Part shown: one piece after another, positions 27,122 to 35,446 of the stretch | How positions within the stretch are numbered: the stretch's first letter is position 1 | How the letters are laid out: each line of letters begins with the position of its first letter | Assembly (NCBI GenBank): GCA_018267915.1 | Contig: JAFDXN010000050.1 | Coordinates: forward strand, 17,136-81,135 | Direction: 5' to 3' | DNA: 64,000 bases | Source of the DNA: Bacteroidota bacterium | Lineage (GTDB): Bacteria; Bacteroidota; Bacteroidia; Chitinophagales; Chitinophagaceae | The notes under the pieces: model-generated | Told to the model about the DNA's origin: nothing | Database searches by the model: none | What the model saw: the letters and a program-made list of their open reading frames with translations, nothing else | Position numbers and translations under genes: made by a program

Positions 27122-28468
27122 TCATTCTTTCACAAACCGTTTCGTCACCACATTCCCATCCTTATCACTCACTTTTATAAAATACACACCGCTTGTCAGG
27201 CTGCTCACGTTTACTATCGCTTTGTTGGTGTTGTAGTTCTTTTGTGCTATCAGCACCTGGCCTATGGTGTTGACTACCACCACTTCATTTATATCAATGC
27301 CTGCTGTTATTGTTAGTTGCTCTTTCGCAGGGTTGGGGTAAGTATTTATATTGTTTACAGTCCTTACCTCTTCTAGATTTTCTGGGAAGCAGGTAGGATG
27401 AAAGGTTATCTTACGGATTCGATTATTTTGTTTATCGGCGATGTATACATTGTCGCAAAAATCCACGGCTAAACCTTCTGGACTATATATTTGTGCATTA
27501 GTCGCAATACCTCCATCTCCACTGAATCCCGCCGAACCATTTCCTCCAGCCGTTGACACTACCCCAGTAGCATCTATTTTTCGGATTACATTATTTCCCA
27601 CTTCAGCTATGTATATATTGCCCTGTTTGTCTACAGCGCCCGCTGTGGGGTGGCTAATTGCTGCAGAAATCGCAGGCCCGCCATTTCCACTATAACCAGG
27701 CGTCCCAATTCCAATAATGGTACTAATGATGTGGCTTGTCGAGTCGATTTTGCGCACTCTGTTGTTACCCCAGTCACAAACGCAAATGTCTCCATGAAAC
27801 CCAACAAATATGCTTTGCGCGTTAATTCTGCATGTATCGGCCAGCCCGCCATCTCCACTATATCCTGATGTTCCAGTTCCGGCAAATGTTTCGATAATTC
27901 CTGTGGCTAACACCCTGCGTATTTTACCGGTTTCTAGTATATATACGTTTCCCGACCCATCAACACCAACGCTAATAGGATTTAAAATTGAGGCATTAAT
28001 TGCCATGCCGGCGTCCCCCGTCGATGCAGCAATACCATTTCCCGCTATTGTCGTTATATATCCGGTAGTGGAATACACCTTCCTGATTCTATTATTGCCC
28101 ATATCAGCAATGTAAATATTGTCGAACTTATCAATTGCCAACCATATCGGACTGTTTAATGATGCATTGAATGCCGGGCCATTATCTCCACCAAAACCGT
28201 TAGTGCCGCTTCCTGCATACGTTGAGATTGTGCCGTCAGTTGATACTTTTCGAACCCTACTACCCAGCCGTTCGACAAAATAATAGTTTCCTCTAGAATC
28301 AAAAGCTCCGCTTGTGGGATAGATTATTGCAGCATTCACTGCCTGCCCTCCGTCTCCACTGTCCACTGCTGTCCCATTACCAGCATAAGTTGAAATTAAT
28401 TGTCCGTACGCACGATTCGTAGCCGTACAATATGCAAACAACAGAACGATCGATAAATATTTAAACAT
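27122..28468 (-). CDS. Secreted NHL-repeat beta-propeller with T9SS sorting domain (paralogue)
   Basis: I place the start at ATG 28468 (MFKYLSIVLLFAYCTATNRA, a signal peptide ending near AYG-Q); the longer frame from 28564 runs into the upstream gene and adds 32 residues without a secretory character. The product is 448 aa. It has about six NHL repeats (STYAGSGTNGFGGDNGPAFN, TIAGNGIAASTGDAGMAINA, SIDKFDNIYIADMGNNRIRK-like blocks) and a C-terminal T9SS sorting domain (INTYPNPAKEQLTITAGIDI, SGVYFIKVSDKDGNVVTKRF). It is a clear paralogue of 25165-26499, identical in much of the last 70 residues. The start is 1 bp past the stop of the 320-aa beta-roll gene, indicating coupling. Confidence 0.9.
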   Translation of the reverse strand: MFKYLSIVLLFAYCTATNRAYGQLISTYAGNGTAVDSGDGGQAVNAAIIYPTSGAFDSRGNYYFVERLGSRVRKVSTDGTISTYAGSGTNGFGGDNGPAFNASLNSPIWLAIDKFDNIYIADMGNNRIRKVYSTTGYITTIAGNGIAASTGDAGMAINASILNPISVGVDGSGNVYILETGKIRRVLATGIIETFAGTGTSGYSGDGGLADTCRINAQSIFVGFHGDICVCDWGNNRVRKIDSTSHIISTIIGIGTPGYSGNGGPAISAAISHPTAGAVDKQGNIYIAEVGNNVIRKIDATGVVSTAGGNGSAGFSGDGGIATNAQIYSPEGLAVDFCDNVYIADKQNNRIRKITFHPTCFPENLEEVRTVNNINTYPNPAKEQLTITAGIDINEVVVVNTIGQVLIAQKNYNTNKAIVNVSSLTSGVYFIKVSDKDGNVVTKRFVKE

Positions 28469-28469
28469 G

Positions 28470-29432
28470 CTATGGAGCGATATACACACTGAAAGTTGAC
28501 GGATTGTACCATAACGCCCCATGAGGCAAACCAGCCGGGCTTGTGGGAATATTTTGCGCAACAAAGTTATTAGCGTGCATAGCGCAACTTAACGTGCCTG
28601 TTAAGTTACATCCAAACAATCCTGCATAAGCTTTGCCATTATCACAGTTACCACTACCACCTAATATGGCAGAATATGCAGCTGTAACACAGTTGGCATT
28701 ACCGCCGCCTATAAAAGTGCAGTCTGCGGAGGCGCCTATCACGTTTGCACAACCGCTAACAATGCCGGCTAGGTCGGCCGCCACGCAGTTACCCCTGCCG
28801 GCCACAAGGCCGCTATGCGTGGCCGATATGGTGTTGAAGCTGCCGCCACCTATGAACGATACAGAGTTGCCCGTACCGGTTATACAGTTGCTGGCCCCGC
28901 CCACTATTGTCGAGTAGCCGTTGTTGGTCACATTGCAGTAACCGCCACCTACAAAGGAGGCCAGGCCCAGCACGCAGTTCTTATAGCCACTGCCAATGAA
29001 CGAGCAGGTAGCCGAGGCGCCTATCGAGTTATGGAAGCCTGTACCTATGAACGAGTTCGCTCCACTGGCTGTATTGTAAAAGCCACCGCCCACTACGGCG
29101 TAGTTGCTCACAGAGCAGTTCTTGAAGCCATTGCCCACAAAGCCGAATTTCGCATTGTGGGTGCAGTTGTTTTCTCCGTTAACGATGGTGGCATACGCGC
29201 TGTTAGCACAAATGATATTCAGTTTTCCCCCTCCAAGCACCGCAAAATCTGTTCCCGTCAATATCGTATTTGAGTGGCCGCCCAATATCGAGCTGTAGTT
29301 ACTGTTAACACAATGGCCGCTGCCACCAACGATACTATTATAGTTATAATTAGATGCTGTGATATGCCCGCCGCCACCACCTATGAACGATCCGAAGCTC
29401 GATGCATTATTAGCCTGCCCCCCACCTATCAC
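28470..29432 (-). CDS. Beta-roll repeat protein, probably the 3' part of a frameshifted gene
   Basis: A 320-aa frame opening with GTG at 29432 (IGGGQANNASSFGSFIGGGG) and consisting of 14-residue repeats (TFVGGG/SxIGGGxxN, NCVLGLASFVGGGYCNVTNN). The GTG overlaps the TGA that ends the 621-aa repeat frame upstream. Because repeat text continues directly across the junction (GGGKNNNLHANF then VIGGGQANN), one missing base just before the TGA would join both into a protein of about 940 aa. The C-terminus (NFVAQNIPTSPAGLPHGALW to YIAP) is a distinct non-repeat cap like that of the 187-aa protein. No signal peptide; secretion route unknown. Alternatives: a genuine coupled pair, or a sequencing error. 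Confidence 0.72.
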   Translation of the reverse strand: MIGGGQANNASSFGSFIGGGGGHITASNYNYNSIVGGSGHCVNSNYSSILGGHSNTILTGTDFAVLGGGKLNIICANSAYATIVNGENNCTHNAKFGFVGNGFKNCSVSNYAVVGGGFYNTASGANSFIGTGFHNSIGASATCSFIGSGYKNCVLGLASFVGGGYCNVTNNGYSTIVGGASNCITGTGNSVSFIGGGSFNTISATHSGLVAGRGNCVAADLAGIVSGCANVIGASADCTFIGGGNANCVTAAYSAILGGSGNCDNGKAYAGLFGCNLTGTLSCAMHANNFVAQNIPTSPAGLPHGALWYNPSTFSVYIAP

Positions 29433-31294
29433 GCAAAGTTAGCATGCAGGTTGTTGTTCTTGCCGCCACCTATGTTGCTGAAGCTTACGCCGTTGTCCCT
29501 GTTGCCGTAACCACCTGCTATAGTTGAGTAAACGCCTGCAGCTATGTTTTTGTATCCGCCGCCTATCACCGAAAAACTGCTGCAGATAACGTTGTTCTGA
29601 CCGCCGCCTATAAAGCTATGTGTTATCGGCGTAGTGCCCGATGGGGTAATATGGTTTACCTCACCACCGCCCACGGCTGAATGGTCGGCACATACAATGT
29701 TCTTGGAACCCCCACCAATCACAGACCTGGTACTACACACCGTGTTGGCACATCCGCCGCCTATAAAGCTATGTGTTATTGTGGCTCCGCCTGCCGGGGC
29801 AATATTATTGGTCTGCCCGCCACCTATCACCGACCAGTCTGCCCGCGCCAGGTTACTTTGCCCGCCACCCACGAAGGTACAGTTGCTGGCAGCCGCGTTA
29901 ACCCTACCGCCGACCACCGATGAGTGGAAGCCGCACACAAGATTATGGTAGCCCGCTCCTATGAAGGAGTGACTGACGTTATTGTTGATAGTATTCAACT
30001 GCCCTGACACGATGGCCGATGCCGAAGTAGCCACGTTGCTAACGATACAATTATATACACCCGCACCCACCACAGAAGCGGCAAATGCGCTGGCCTTGAT
30101 CAGGTTGCCGCACCCGGCGCCTATCAGCGATTGCCCACCGCAGTTAGTATGAAATACACCCGCACCTATCATTGCTTCCGCGCAGCAAATAGTATTGGTG
30201 TTGCCCCCGCCAATGAAGGCGTCATTTCCTAAAATGATGTTGTTGTTCGCACCGGCTGCTATTGCTGCGTTTCGGTCTCTTATGTTGTTGCGGTTACCCG
30301 CACCTATGAATGATGCACCACCGGTGATGGTATTCTCAGCGCCCGAGCTGATCGATGAGCCGTTACTGCCCATCAATATGCTGTTCTTATATCCCGCACT
30401 TATTGAGTCAAAGCTGCCCGTTATGGTGTTGCAGCAGCCGGCCACTATACCTGCGTAGCCCCCGCTAATGCTATTACACCTGCCGGCCCCTATGCTGTCA
30501 TGGGTGCCCGTCACTGTGTTGCAGCCGCCCGCGCCTATGCTGCCGAAGGTGCCCGTTATCGTGTTGCAACAGCCCGCGCCTATGCTGTCGCGGCTTCCTG
30601 TAATAATATTGCAGTAGCCTGCCGATATCGAGTTCCATGCGCCCGTAATATCGTTGTGGCTACCTGCGCCAATATGGTTAAACTGGGCATTCACCTCCGG
30701 TGCGCTCAGCAGGCGGTTGCAGTAGCCCGCGCCAATTATGCTCCAGTAGTTCGCCCGCACCGTATTGCATGCGCCGCCCGATATACTGTTGAAGTTGCCG
30801 TCGATATTGTGATAGCACCCGTTAATAATGCTGTTATTAGTACCGGTGTTTACTGCATTATTACCACCTGTCCCTATGAAGTTATAAGCGCCGTTACTGC
30901 CTATTGCATTTCGGTAACCGTTTACTATGCCGCTGAAGTTGCTGTTGGTACCACTGATGCTGTTGAACTTGCCATTGTGTATAGTGCCGAAGGCACCCAG
31001 GCTGTTCGTAGCGAAACTGTTCTTATTGCCATTCAGTATCGTGTTATAGCAGCCATATACTGAGTTGCTAAGCCCATTGAGGATAGCACCGAAGCAACCT
31101 GTGTAGCCATTATTGGTCTGTATCAGGTTACTGTCGCCCATTACAATTGTTGCCAGTTCCTGGCAAAGCGTGTGGGTTGCAGGTGTGCCCCCTAGCATAC
31201 TGCCGTAAGCGCTATAAAATCCTGCTCCAGTACCCAAACGACAAGTATTGTTACCTAATCCGCCTGGTGCGCCATCTGCAATGACAAAGGCCAT
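29429..31294 (-). CDS. Large beta-roll repeat protein (YadA-head-like 14-residue repeats)
   Basis: A 621-aa protein built almost wholly of about 40 repeats of 14-15 residues such as SIGAGCCNTITGTFG, SIGAGGCNTVTGTHD, SIGAGRCNSISGGYA, GIVAGCCNTITGSFD. The pattern [SG]-I-x-[AG]-G-x-x-N-x-I-x-G resembles Hep_Hag/YadA head repeats, with Asn and often Cys at fixed positions, so a long beta-roll or fibre is likely. The first 30 residues (MAFVIADGAPGGLGNNTCRL) are not a signal peptide and hint at an assembly cap. It is the first gene of an eight-gene leftward operon. A fibre or adhesin role is inferred; it has no TM anchor or autotransporter domain. Confidence 0.78.
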   Translation of the reverse strand: MAFVIADGAPGGLGNNTCRLGTGAGFYSAYGSMLGGTPATHTLCQELATIVMGDSNLIQTNNGYTGCFGAILNGLSNSVYGCYNTILNGNKNSFATNSLGAFGTIHNGKFNSISGTNSNFSGIVNGYRNAIGSNGAYNFIGTGGNNAVNTGTNNSIINGCYHNIDGNFNSISGGACNTVRANYWSIIGAGYCNRLLSAPEVNAQFNHIGAGSHNDITGAWNSISAGYCNIITGSRDSIGAGCCNTITGTFGSIGAGGCNTVTGTHDSIGAGRCNSISGGYAGIVAGCCNTITGSFDSISAGYKNSILMGSNGSSISSGAENTITGGASFIGAGNRNNIRDRNAAIAAGANNNIILGNDAFIGGGNTNTICCAEAMIGAGVFHTNCGGQSLIGAGCGNLIKASAFAASVVGAGVYNCIVSNVATSASAIVSGQLNTINNNVSHSFIGAGYHNLVCGFHSSVVGGRVNAAASNCTFVGGGQSNLARADWSVIGGGQTNNIAPAGGATITHSFIGGGCANTVCSTRSVIGGGSKNIVCADHSAVGGGEVNHITPSGTTPITHSFIGGGQNNVICSSFSVIGGGYKNIAAGVYSTIAGGYGNRDNGVSFSNIGGGKNNNLHANFA

Positions 31295-31516
31295 AAGAAA
31301 AGCTTGAAGAGTGAATAATGTTTTTAGTTGGTTTTATTATATGTTTCAGCCGATACTAAACAAAAAATCCTGGCTTACGCTGCGCTGTACTGAGATAAGA
31401 AACATTTCCGGGCGAATGTAATAGTGAAAAATGCTAAAGGTCTAATATCGAAATCGAAGCTAATACAGAAATATGAAACTTCCAAATTTTAATTTGACTT
31501 CGTTGTTAATTTATTA

Positions 31517-31549
31517 TTTCCTATTAGACAGGCAAAATTTCTATTTTTG
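31517..31549 (+). promoter_or_regulatory. Promoter upstream of the 83-aa gene
   Basis: TTTC at 31517-31520 (-33, 3 of 4) and TATTTTTG at 31542-31549 (perfect TAnnTTTG -7) with 21-bp spacing, 17 bp before the ATG at 31567. This supports the small gene being expressed. Confidence 0.42.
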
Positions 31550-31566
31550 AGAATAAAATCGCCTGT

Positions 31567-31818
31567 ATGTCCGAACCTATTAAGATCGTAGGGCCAGTCC
31601 AGTTCAAATTGCGTTTTAATACCGCCCACGGCGAAACAGATTTTTTCTGGCGCGTAATTATTGATGACACCCAATATCTTGCCCGCTCGATAGACTGTCA
31701 GGTTCCGACTCAGTCTGATGCATCATTCGACAAAACTGCTAATTGCATAAAGTACCACATCGCCGGGACGTGCAATGAAATGTTGATCGATGAGGAATAT
31801 AATTTGATTCTAAAGTAA
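31567..31818 (+). CDS. Small hypothetical protein
   Basis: An 83-aa acidic soluble protein (MSEPIKIVGPVQFKLRFNTA, then DDTQYLARSIDCQVPTQSD). No family recognised; the composition with alternating beta-like segments and four Asp/Glu-rich loops looks like a real folded protein. It has a good Bacteroidota promoter immediately upstream. It is divergent from the beta-roll operon and is the last left-side gene before the IS-disrupted AraC gene. The overlapping minus-strand frame is less protein-like. Stretch 31819-32195 has no gene; a short minus-strand text near 32090-32150 (ASFMLVEIHDSAWVHLPR) may be a decayed remnant. Confidence 0.5.
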   Translation: MSEPIKIVGPVQFKLRFNTAHGETDFFWRVIIDDTQYLARSIDCQVPTQSDASFDKTANCIKYHIAGTCNEMLIDEEYNLILK

Positions 31819-32195
31819 ACAGACTGTGGGCTTTTGTTATCGCTAATATACAATTGTCCCCTAGGTCTTTATCTTTAAGGAAATAGTCTCTTCCGGCTTG
31901 CTATATAACAAAAACTTTTTTTCTTTTTCTATCACTCTATTCTACTCTTTAATAGATCCGAACATAAGATTTCCTTCGAAGCATAATCATATCCAGACAG
32001 GAATTGGTGAAACAACAGCGAAACACTACAATTAAGAAAGTGAATAATACCATCTTAAGTTCATACAAGCTTCAGGCTAGTCGCGGTAGATGAACCCATG
32101 CACTGTCATGGATCTCCACCAGCATAAAAGAGGCTGGGATCGCCAAGATTAATCGATTGAGGCAATTACCATAATTTCATATATTAGACTGCTAA

Positions 32196-32621
32196 ATGCT
32201 AATAAGGGAATCAATATCAGGATATAAGCACTTTGACTTAGGCAATATTAAGATTGCATTTACTCAAGTGTGCCAGGAAGAAACCTTTAAAAATGTCTTT
32301 TTTGCCGCAAATTCGCTTTATTATGTTGAATCAGGGAGTACGGTCCTTTCATCTAGTAATTCTATAGTCAAGGCTAAGACGGGAGAAGTTGTCCTTATAA
32401 AACAGCACAGTAAGCTAGATATCCAAAAATTCAGAGATAAAAACGGAAAGGATTTTAAGTCAATTATTTTTTATTTATTCCCTGACTTTATATCGGATTT
32501 CATAAAGCAAACAAAAGAAATAAAAAATCAACCTGAGACGATACCCTTAGATGTCATTCATTTAGGGAAGGATAAACTTCTTAAAGATTTTTTTGAGTCT
32601 CTCCTGCCCCTTTTTGCGTAA
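32196..32621 (+). pseudogene. AraC-type regulator N-terminal stump cut by IS21
   Basis: The 141-aa frame has the sensor-domain text of ExsA/AraC-like regulators (NSLYYVESGSTVLSSSN, KTGEVVLIKQHSKLDIQKF, FKSIIFYLFPDFISDFIKQT) and ends inside the IS left end; the last residues LFA and the TAA come partly from the IS. The expected two helix-turn-helix motifs (about 100 more residues) are absent, and the DNA on the far side of the IS (35340 onward) does not continue the gene. So insertion was accompanied or followed by loss of the 3' half. The stump cannot bind DNA as an AraC protein does. Confidence 0.7.
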
Positions 32622-32741
32622 ACCGATTAAAGTGACCATCTAATTCCGGAGCAAATTGACCACCATTTGTGCTGGCGAAGATTTGAAGTTCATGCTCATT
32701 GGATAGTTAATAATTATAATGGTTCTTTTCAGTGTTTTTAC

Positions 32742-32820
32742 CTCGTTGGTAAATGATATTTTTTCTGATAAAAGCCTAATGCTGCTGCCTAAGTTGCAAA
32801 AAATATCATTTGCCAATGAG
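32742..32820. repeat. 23-bp inverted repeat inside the IS, past istB
   Basis: Arms 32742-32764 and 32798-32820 are complementary at 21 of 23 positions around a 33-nt loop. The arms contain an AAATGATATTTTTT block. It sits between the istB stop (32858) and the IS left end, so it can terminate istAB transcription and block read-through; it could also be a tiny nested palindromic element. Confidence 0.6.
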
Positions 32821-32857
32821 GAGCCGCCGGCAGGCTGTTATCGTTACAAATGTAATA

Positions 32858-33598
32858 TTACGGCTCATTATTGCCAACTCGACGTTTTCTAAGCGATTCT
32901 CCCTTCAGCTCTAGACGATGAGCATTATGGATTATCCTGTCCAGGATCGCGTCAGCTACAGTCTGTTCGCCTATTACATCGTGCCACTTGCTTATCGGTA
33001 ACTGTGAGGTAATAATCAATGCTCCCTTGCCATGCCTGTCCTCTACAAGCTCCATTAATGCAGCTCTGCTTGGTGCATCAAAGGGCTGTATGCCGAAGTC
33101 ATCGAGGATAAGCAAGTGCTGTCGCTCTATCCTGCCGACCTCCTTGATGTAAGAACCATCAGCCTTTCCCATTTTCAGCTTAGCAAAGAGTTTCGGTACG
33201 TTGTGGTAGATGACCCTGTACCCCATGCTGCAAGCGTGGTGACCTAGTGCTGAGGCTATATAGCTCTTGCCTATACCGGTGCTACCCGTTATCAGTATGT
33301 TCTCATTCTTCTCGATAAAGGAGCAGTCTGTGAAGCGCATTATCTGGTTTTTGTCGATATTTCTATCTGTGTGATAATACATATCCTCAATGACAGCTTT
33401 ATAGCGGAAGCGGGCATTTTTTATCTTCTGGTCAATGCCTCGGTTATGCCTGTCTTCCCACTCTGCTTCTATCAGGTGAGCGATGATCTCGTCGGGTGTG
33501 TACTTCTCTTCTTTGCCTGATTCAAGGCTGATTTTAAAAGCCCGGTGCATACCGTAGAGCTTCATTTTGCGCATTTTTTCTAGCGTCTGTGCGTTCAT
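32858..33598 (-). CDS. istB: IS21-family helper ATPase IstB
   Basis: A 246-aa AAA+ protein. Walker A is ILITGSTGIGKSYIASALGH (about residues 100-119), Walker B is HLLILDDFGIQPFD, and the sensor region is GALIITSQLPISKWHDVIGE with ADAILDRIIHNAHRLELKG at the C-terminus, all characteristic of IstB. The N-terminus (MRKMKLYGMHRAFKISLESG) is the IstB helical bundle that binds IstA. It regulates target choice and activates the transposase. It starts 24 bp after the istA stop. Complete and probably functional. Confidence 0.95.
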   Translation of the reverse strand: MNAQTLEKMRKMKLYGMHRAFKISLESGKEEKYTPDEIIAHLIEAEWEDRHNRGIDQKIKNARFRYKAVIEDMYYHTDRNIDKNQIMRFTDCSFIEKNENILITGSTGIGKSYIASALGHHACSMGYRVIYHNVPKLFAKLKMGKADGSYIKEVGRIERQHLLILDDFGIQPFDAPSRAALMELVEDRHGKGALIITSQLPISKWHDVIGEQTVADAILDRIIHNAHRLELKGESLRKRRVGNNEP

Positions 33599-33622
33599 AA
33601 TTGGTTGTTTTAGTTGTTTAGA

Positions 33623-35182
33623 TTAACTGTAATAATTCTCTCCTCTAATGTTGTCATGTGAAGGCATTGGGGGGTGGTCAGTTTCGCCCGATTCCTCCTG
33701 CTGATCCAAGCCTTTCTCCAGTATGTTCTGTATGGTTTTATAGTTGTAGATACCATACCCTAAAGCTCTCTGGCAGGCTTTGATAAGCCGTTCATTACCT
33801 ACCTTCTTTGCAAAGCCTAATACGCCGATACATGACTTGTATGCCTGTTCCGGATGTTGCCTGCGATCCAGTATCTTCAGTATAAACAACTTTACATCTT
33901 CATGGATGCTCTCTCCCCAGGAGATGAACCGTTCCGGTGTCCAGTCGCTTACAAAGCGATGAGTAGAGGCTAGATGGTCTTTGTCGGTAGTGTAGTGGTA
34001 GGCACTCTTGGTGCGTGTATGCAGGGCAATACGCTCGTAGTTATAGTAGATCTCTACAGTGTGCCGAGAGTATAAGACCTTCACCTTTCTACCGATAAAA
34101 CGGTAAGGAACGCTGTAGTAATGCTTATCAGGCCCAAGTGATAAGTGGCCGTTCTTCATCACTGTAGCAAAAAGTTGTTTCTTCATCTCATACCGTAAGG
34201 GTGGAAGCGGCATGAGCGCTGCACGTTCTATCTCCTCGAACTGTTGCCTGCGGCTATAGTTCCTGCCTTTGAGCAAAGTATTGTTATGCTCTTCCAGCGG
34301 TATTCTGATAGCAGCATTGAGTTCTTCCAAAGAATAACAGGTGTGATCTCTGACCTTGGAGTAAATGCGGGTGTAGCTAAGCCGGACAGCATTCTCTACC
34401 AGAGCCTTATCCCTTGGCCGGTAAGCTCTGGCCGGAAGTATGGTTGTGCCATAGTGCTCTGCAAAGTCTGCGAAGGTCTCATTTATGGTGGGTTCATACT
34501 TACTGCTCTTGATTACTGCTGACTTCAGATTATCTGGCACAATGGCAGCAGGAACACCACCGTAGTAATACAAAGCACCTTCACAGGCTGCAATAAAGTC
34601 TTCTTTCTGCTGTGTCATTACAGCTTCTACATAGGTAAGCTGGCTGGCACCTAGTATGGCTAAGAACACCTCAACCTGCTGCACTTCACCAGTCTGTTTG
34701 TCTACAATGTTTAGCTTCTCTCCGGCAAAATCAACAAAGAGCTTATCGCCAACCGTATGCTCCATACGCATAGTTGGGTTAACCTGGTCTTTCCATTGTG
34801 CATAGTAGAAGTTGAACTGGCTGCGGCCTACACCATCAGGGTTCTTTTGCTTGTATTGTTCCCAGAGCATCTGCCGGGTAACACCCTTTTTCTTTAGCTC
34901 CTTATCAACTGTAGGAAAAAGACTGAACAGGATTTGTAGCTTGTCATTGAGTGGCTTATCCTCCGGCTTTATGAATAAATCTTCAAGGTCTTTGTCGCTC
35001 AGTTCACTGATCTCTGCAAAGGTCAATTTGCTGGCTTCGAACTCTTTTAAGTACTTCTTCAGTGTATTGCGGGAGATGCCTGTTTGTGCAGCGATCTGCA
35101 CTTTACTGCGTCCCTGAATGTGTAAACGGAGTATCTGTCTAATCTTAATCATGCTTATCGGATTGTTCGCCATCAGTGTCAA
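33623..35182 (-). CDS. istA: IS21-family transposase IstA
   Basis: A 519-aa DDE transposase. The N-terminal helix-turn-helix is in IHIQGRSKVQIAAQTGISR-like text (residues about 15-45). The catalytic core has the first Asp in KLFVDFAGEKLNIVD, the second in AAIVPDNLKSAVIKS and the Glu in RDKALVENAVRLSYTRIY. A C-terminal beta-barrel (LSLGPDKHYYSVPYRFIGRK) follows. Possible starts are at the first Met, or at Met4 or Met11. It cuts and joins IS ends together with IstB. Frame intact. Confidence 0.95.
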   Translation of the reverse strand: MTLMANNPISMIKIRQILRLHIQGRSKVQIAAQTGISRNTLKKYLKEFEASKLTFAEISELSDKDLEDLFIKPEDKPLNDKLQILFSLFPTVDKELKKKGVTRQMLWEQYKQKNPDGVGRSQFNFYYAQWKDQVNPTMRMEHTVGDKLFVDFAGEKLNIVDKQTGEVQQVEVFLAILGASQLTYVEAVMTQQKEDFIAACEGALYYYGGVPAAIVPDNLKSAVIKSSKYEPTINETFADFAEHYGTTILPARAYRPRDKALVENAVRLSYTRIYSKVRDHTCYSLEELNAAIRIPLEEHNNTLLKGRNYSRRQQFEEIERAALMPLPPLRYEMKKQLFATVMKNGHLSLGPDKHYYSVPYRFIGRKVKVLYSRHTVEIYYNYERIALHTRTKSAYHYTTDKDHLASTHRFVSDWTPERFISWGESIHEDVKLFILKILDRRQHPEQAYKSCIGVLGFAKKVGNERLIKACQRALGYGIYNYKTIQNILEKGLDQQEESGETDHPPMPSHDNIRGENYYS

Positions 35183-35360
35183 GTTTTGAGCAACTTAACA
35201 CGATTGGTGTCCAATAAGCATGAACTTTTAAGCCTTCGTTAGGTGGTCAGTTTGCGCCGGTGAGGGATGGTCAATTTGAACCGGTTTACCCTGTACAGCT
35301 TAAATCGGAATCAGGTGGTCAACTAAACCGGTTCTTGCACTTAGAACTCAAAGTGTCATG

Positions 35361-35392
35361 TTTAACAAAATCATAGAATTCACTTAGATTTG
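35361..35392 (+). promoter_or_regulatory. Candidate promoter of the defence island
   Basis: TTTA at 35361-35364 (3 of 4 to -33 TTTG), 20-bp spacing, then TAGATTTG at 35385-35392 (perfect -7). It lies between the IS right end and the first island gene (ATG 35447). The IS may have replaced part of the native upstream region. Confidence 0.38.
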
Positions 35393-35446
35393 ATGCCTTT
35401 CGGTTTGCCTTTGATTTAACTCTTATTTGGTTGAACATTGAATAAC

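Larger units (their letters stand above)
32615..35339 (-). mobile_element. IS21-family insertion sequence, apparently complete
   Basis: A 2.73-kb element with istA and istB on the minus strand and imperfect terminal inverted repeats: 32615-32648 against the complement of 35306-35339 match at 25 of 34 positions, both starting TGC and ending TTCCG. Further subterminal copies of the TGACCA/TGGTCA motif follow inside both ends (for example 35242-35278), the multiple transposase-binding repeats typical of IS21. No convincing target duplication: the left flank ends CCCCTTTT and the right flank begins CTTAGAAC, which fits a later deletion or recombination at one side. Confidence 0.85.

Noticed and set aside
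30500..31063. Plus-strand 187-aa Ala/Tyr/Val-rich frame with repeats
   Set aside because: Its repeats are the complement of the beta-roll coding repeats; minus strand is the coding strand.
29429..31294. Possible CRISPR-like direct repeats of about 42-45 bp
   Set aside because: The repeats are degenerate, in frame and without unique spacers of constant length; they encode protein repeats.
31489..31674. Minus-strand 61-aa frame over the 83-aa gene
   Set aside because: The plus frame has a promoter and a more protein-like sequence; the minus one is its shadow.
32090..32160. Short minus-strand coding-like text (VEIHDSAWVHLPR)
   Set aside because: Only about 25 residues before a stop and no start or domain; could be a decayed gene end but cannot be supported.
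32607..35347. Target-site duplication of the IS21 element
   Set aside because: Left flank CCCCTTTT and right flank CTTAGAAC do not match at 4-8 bp.
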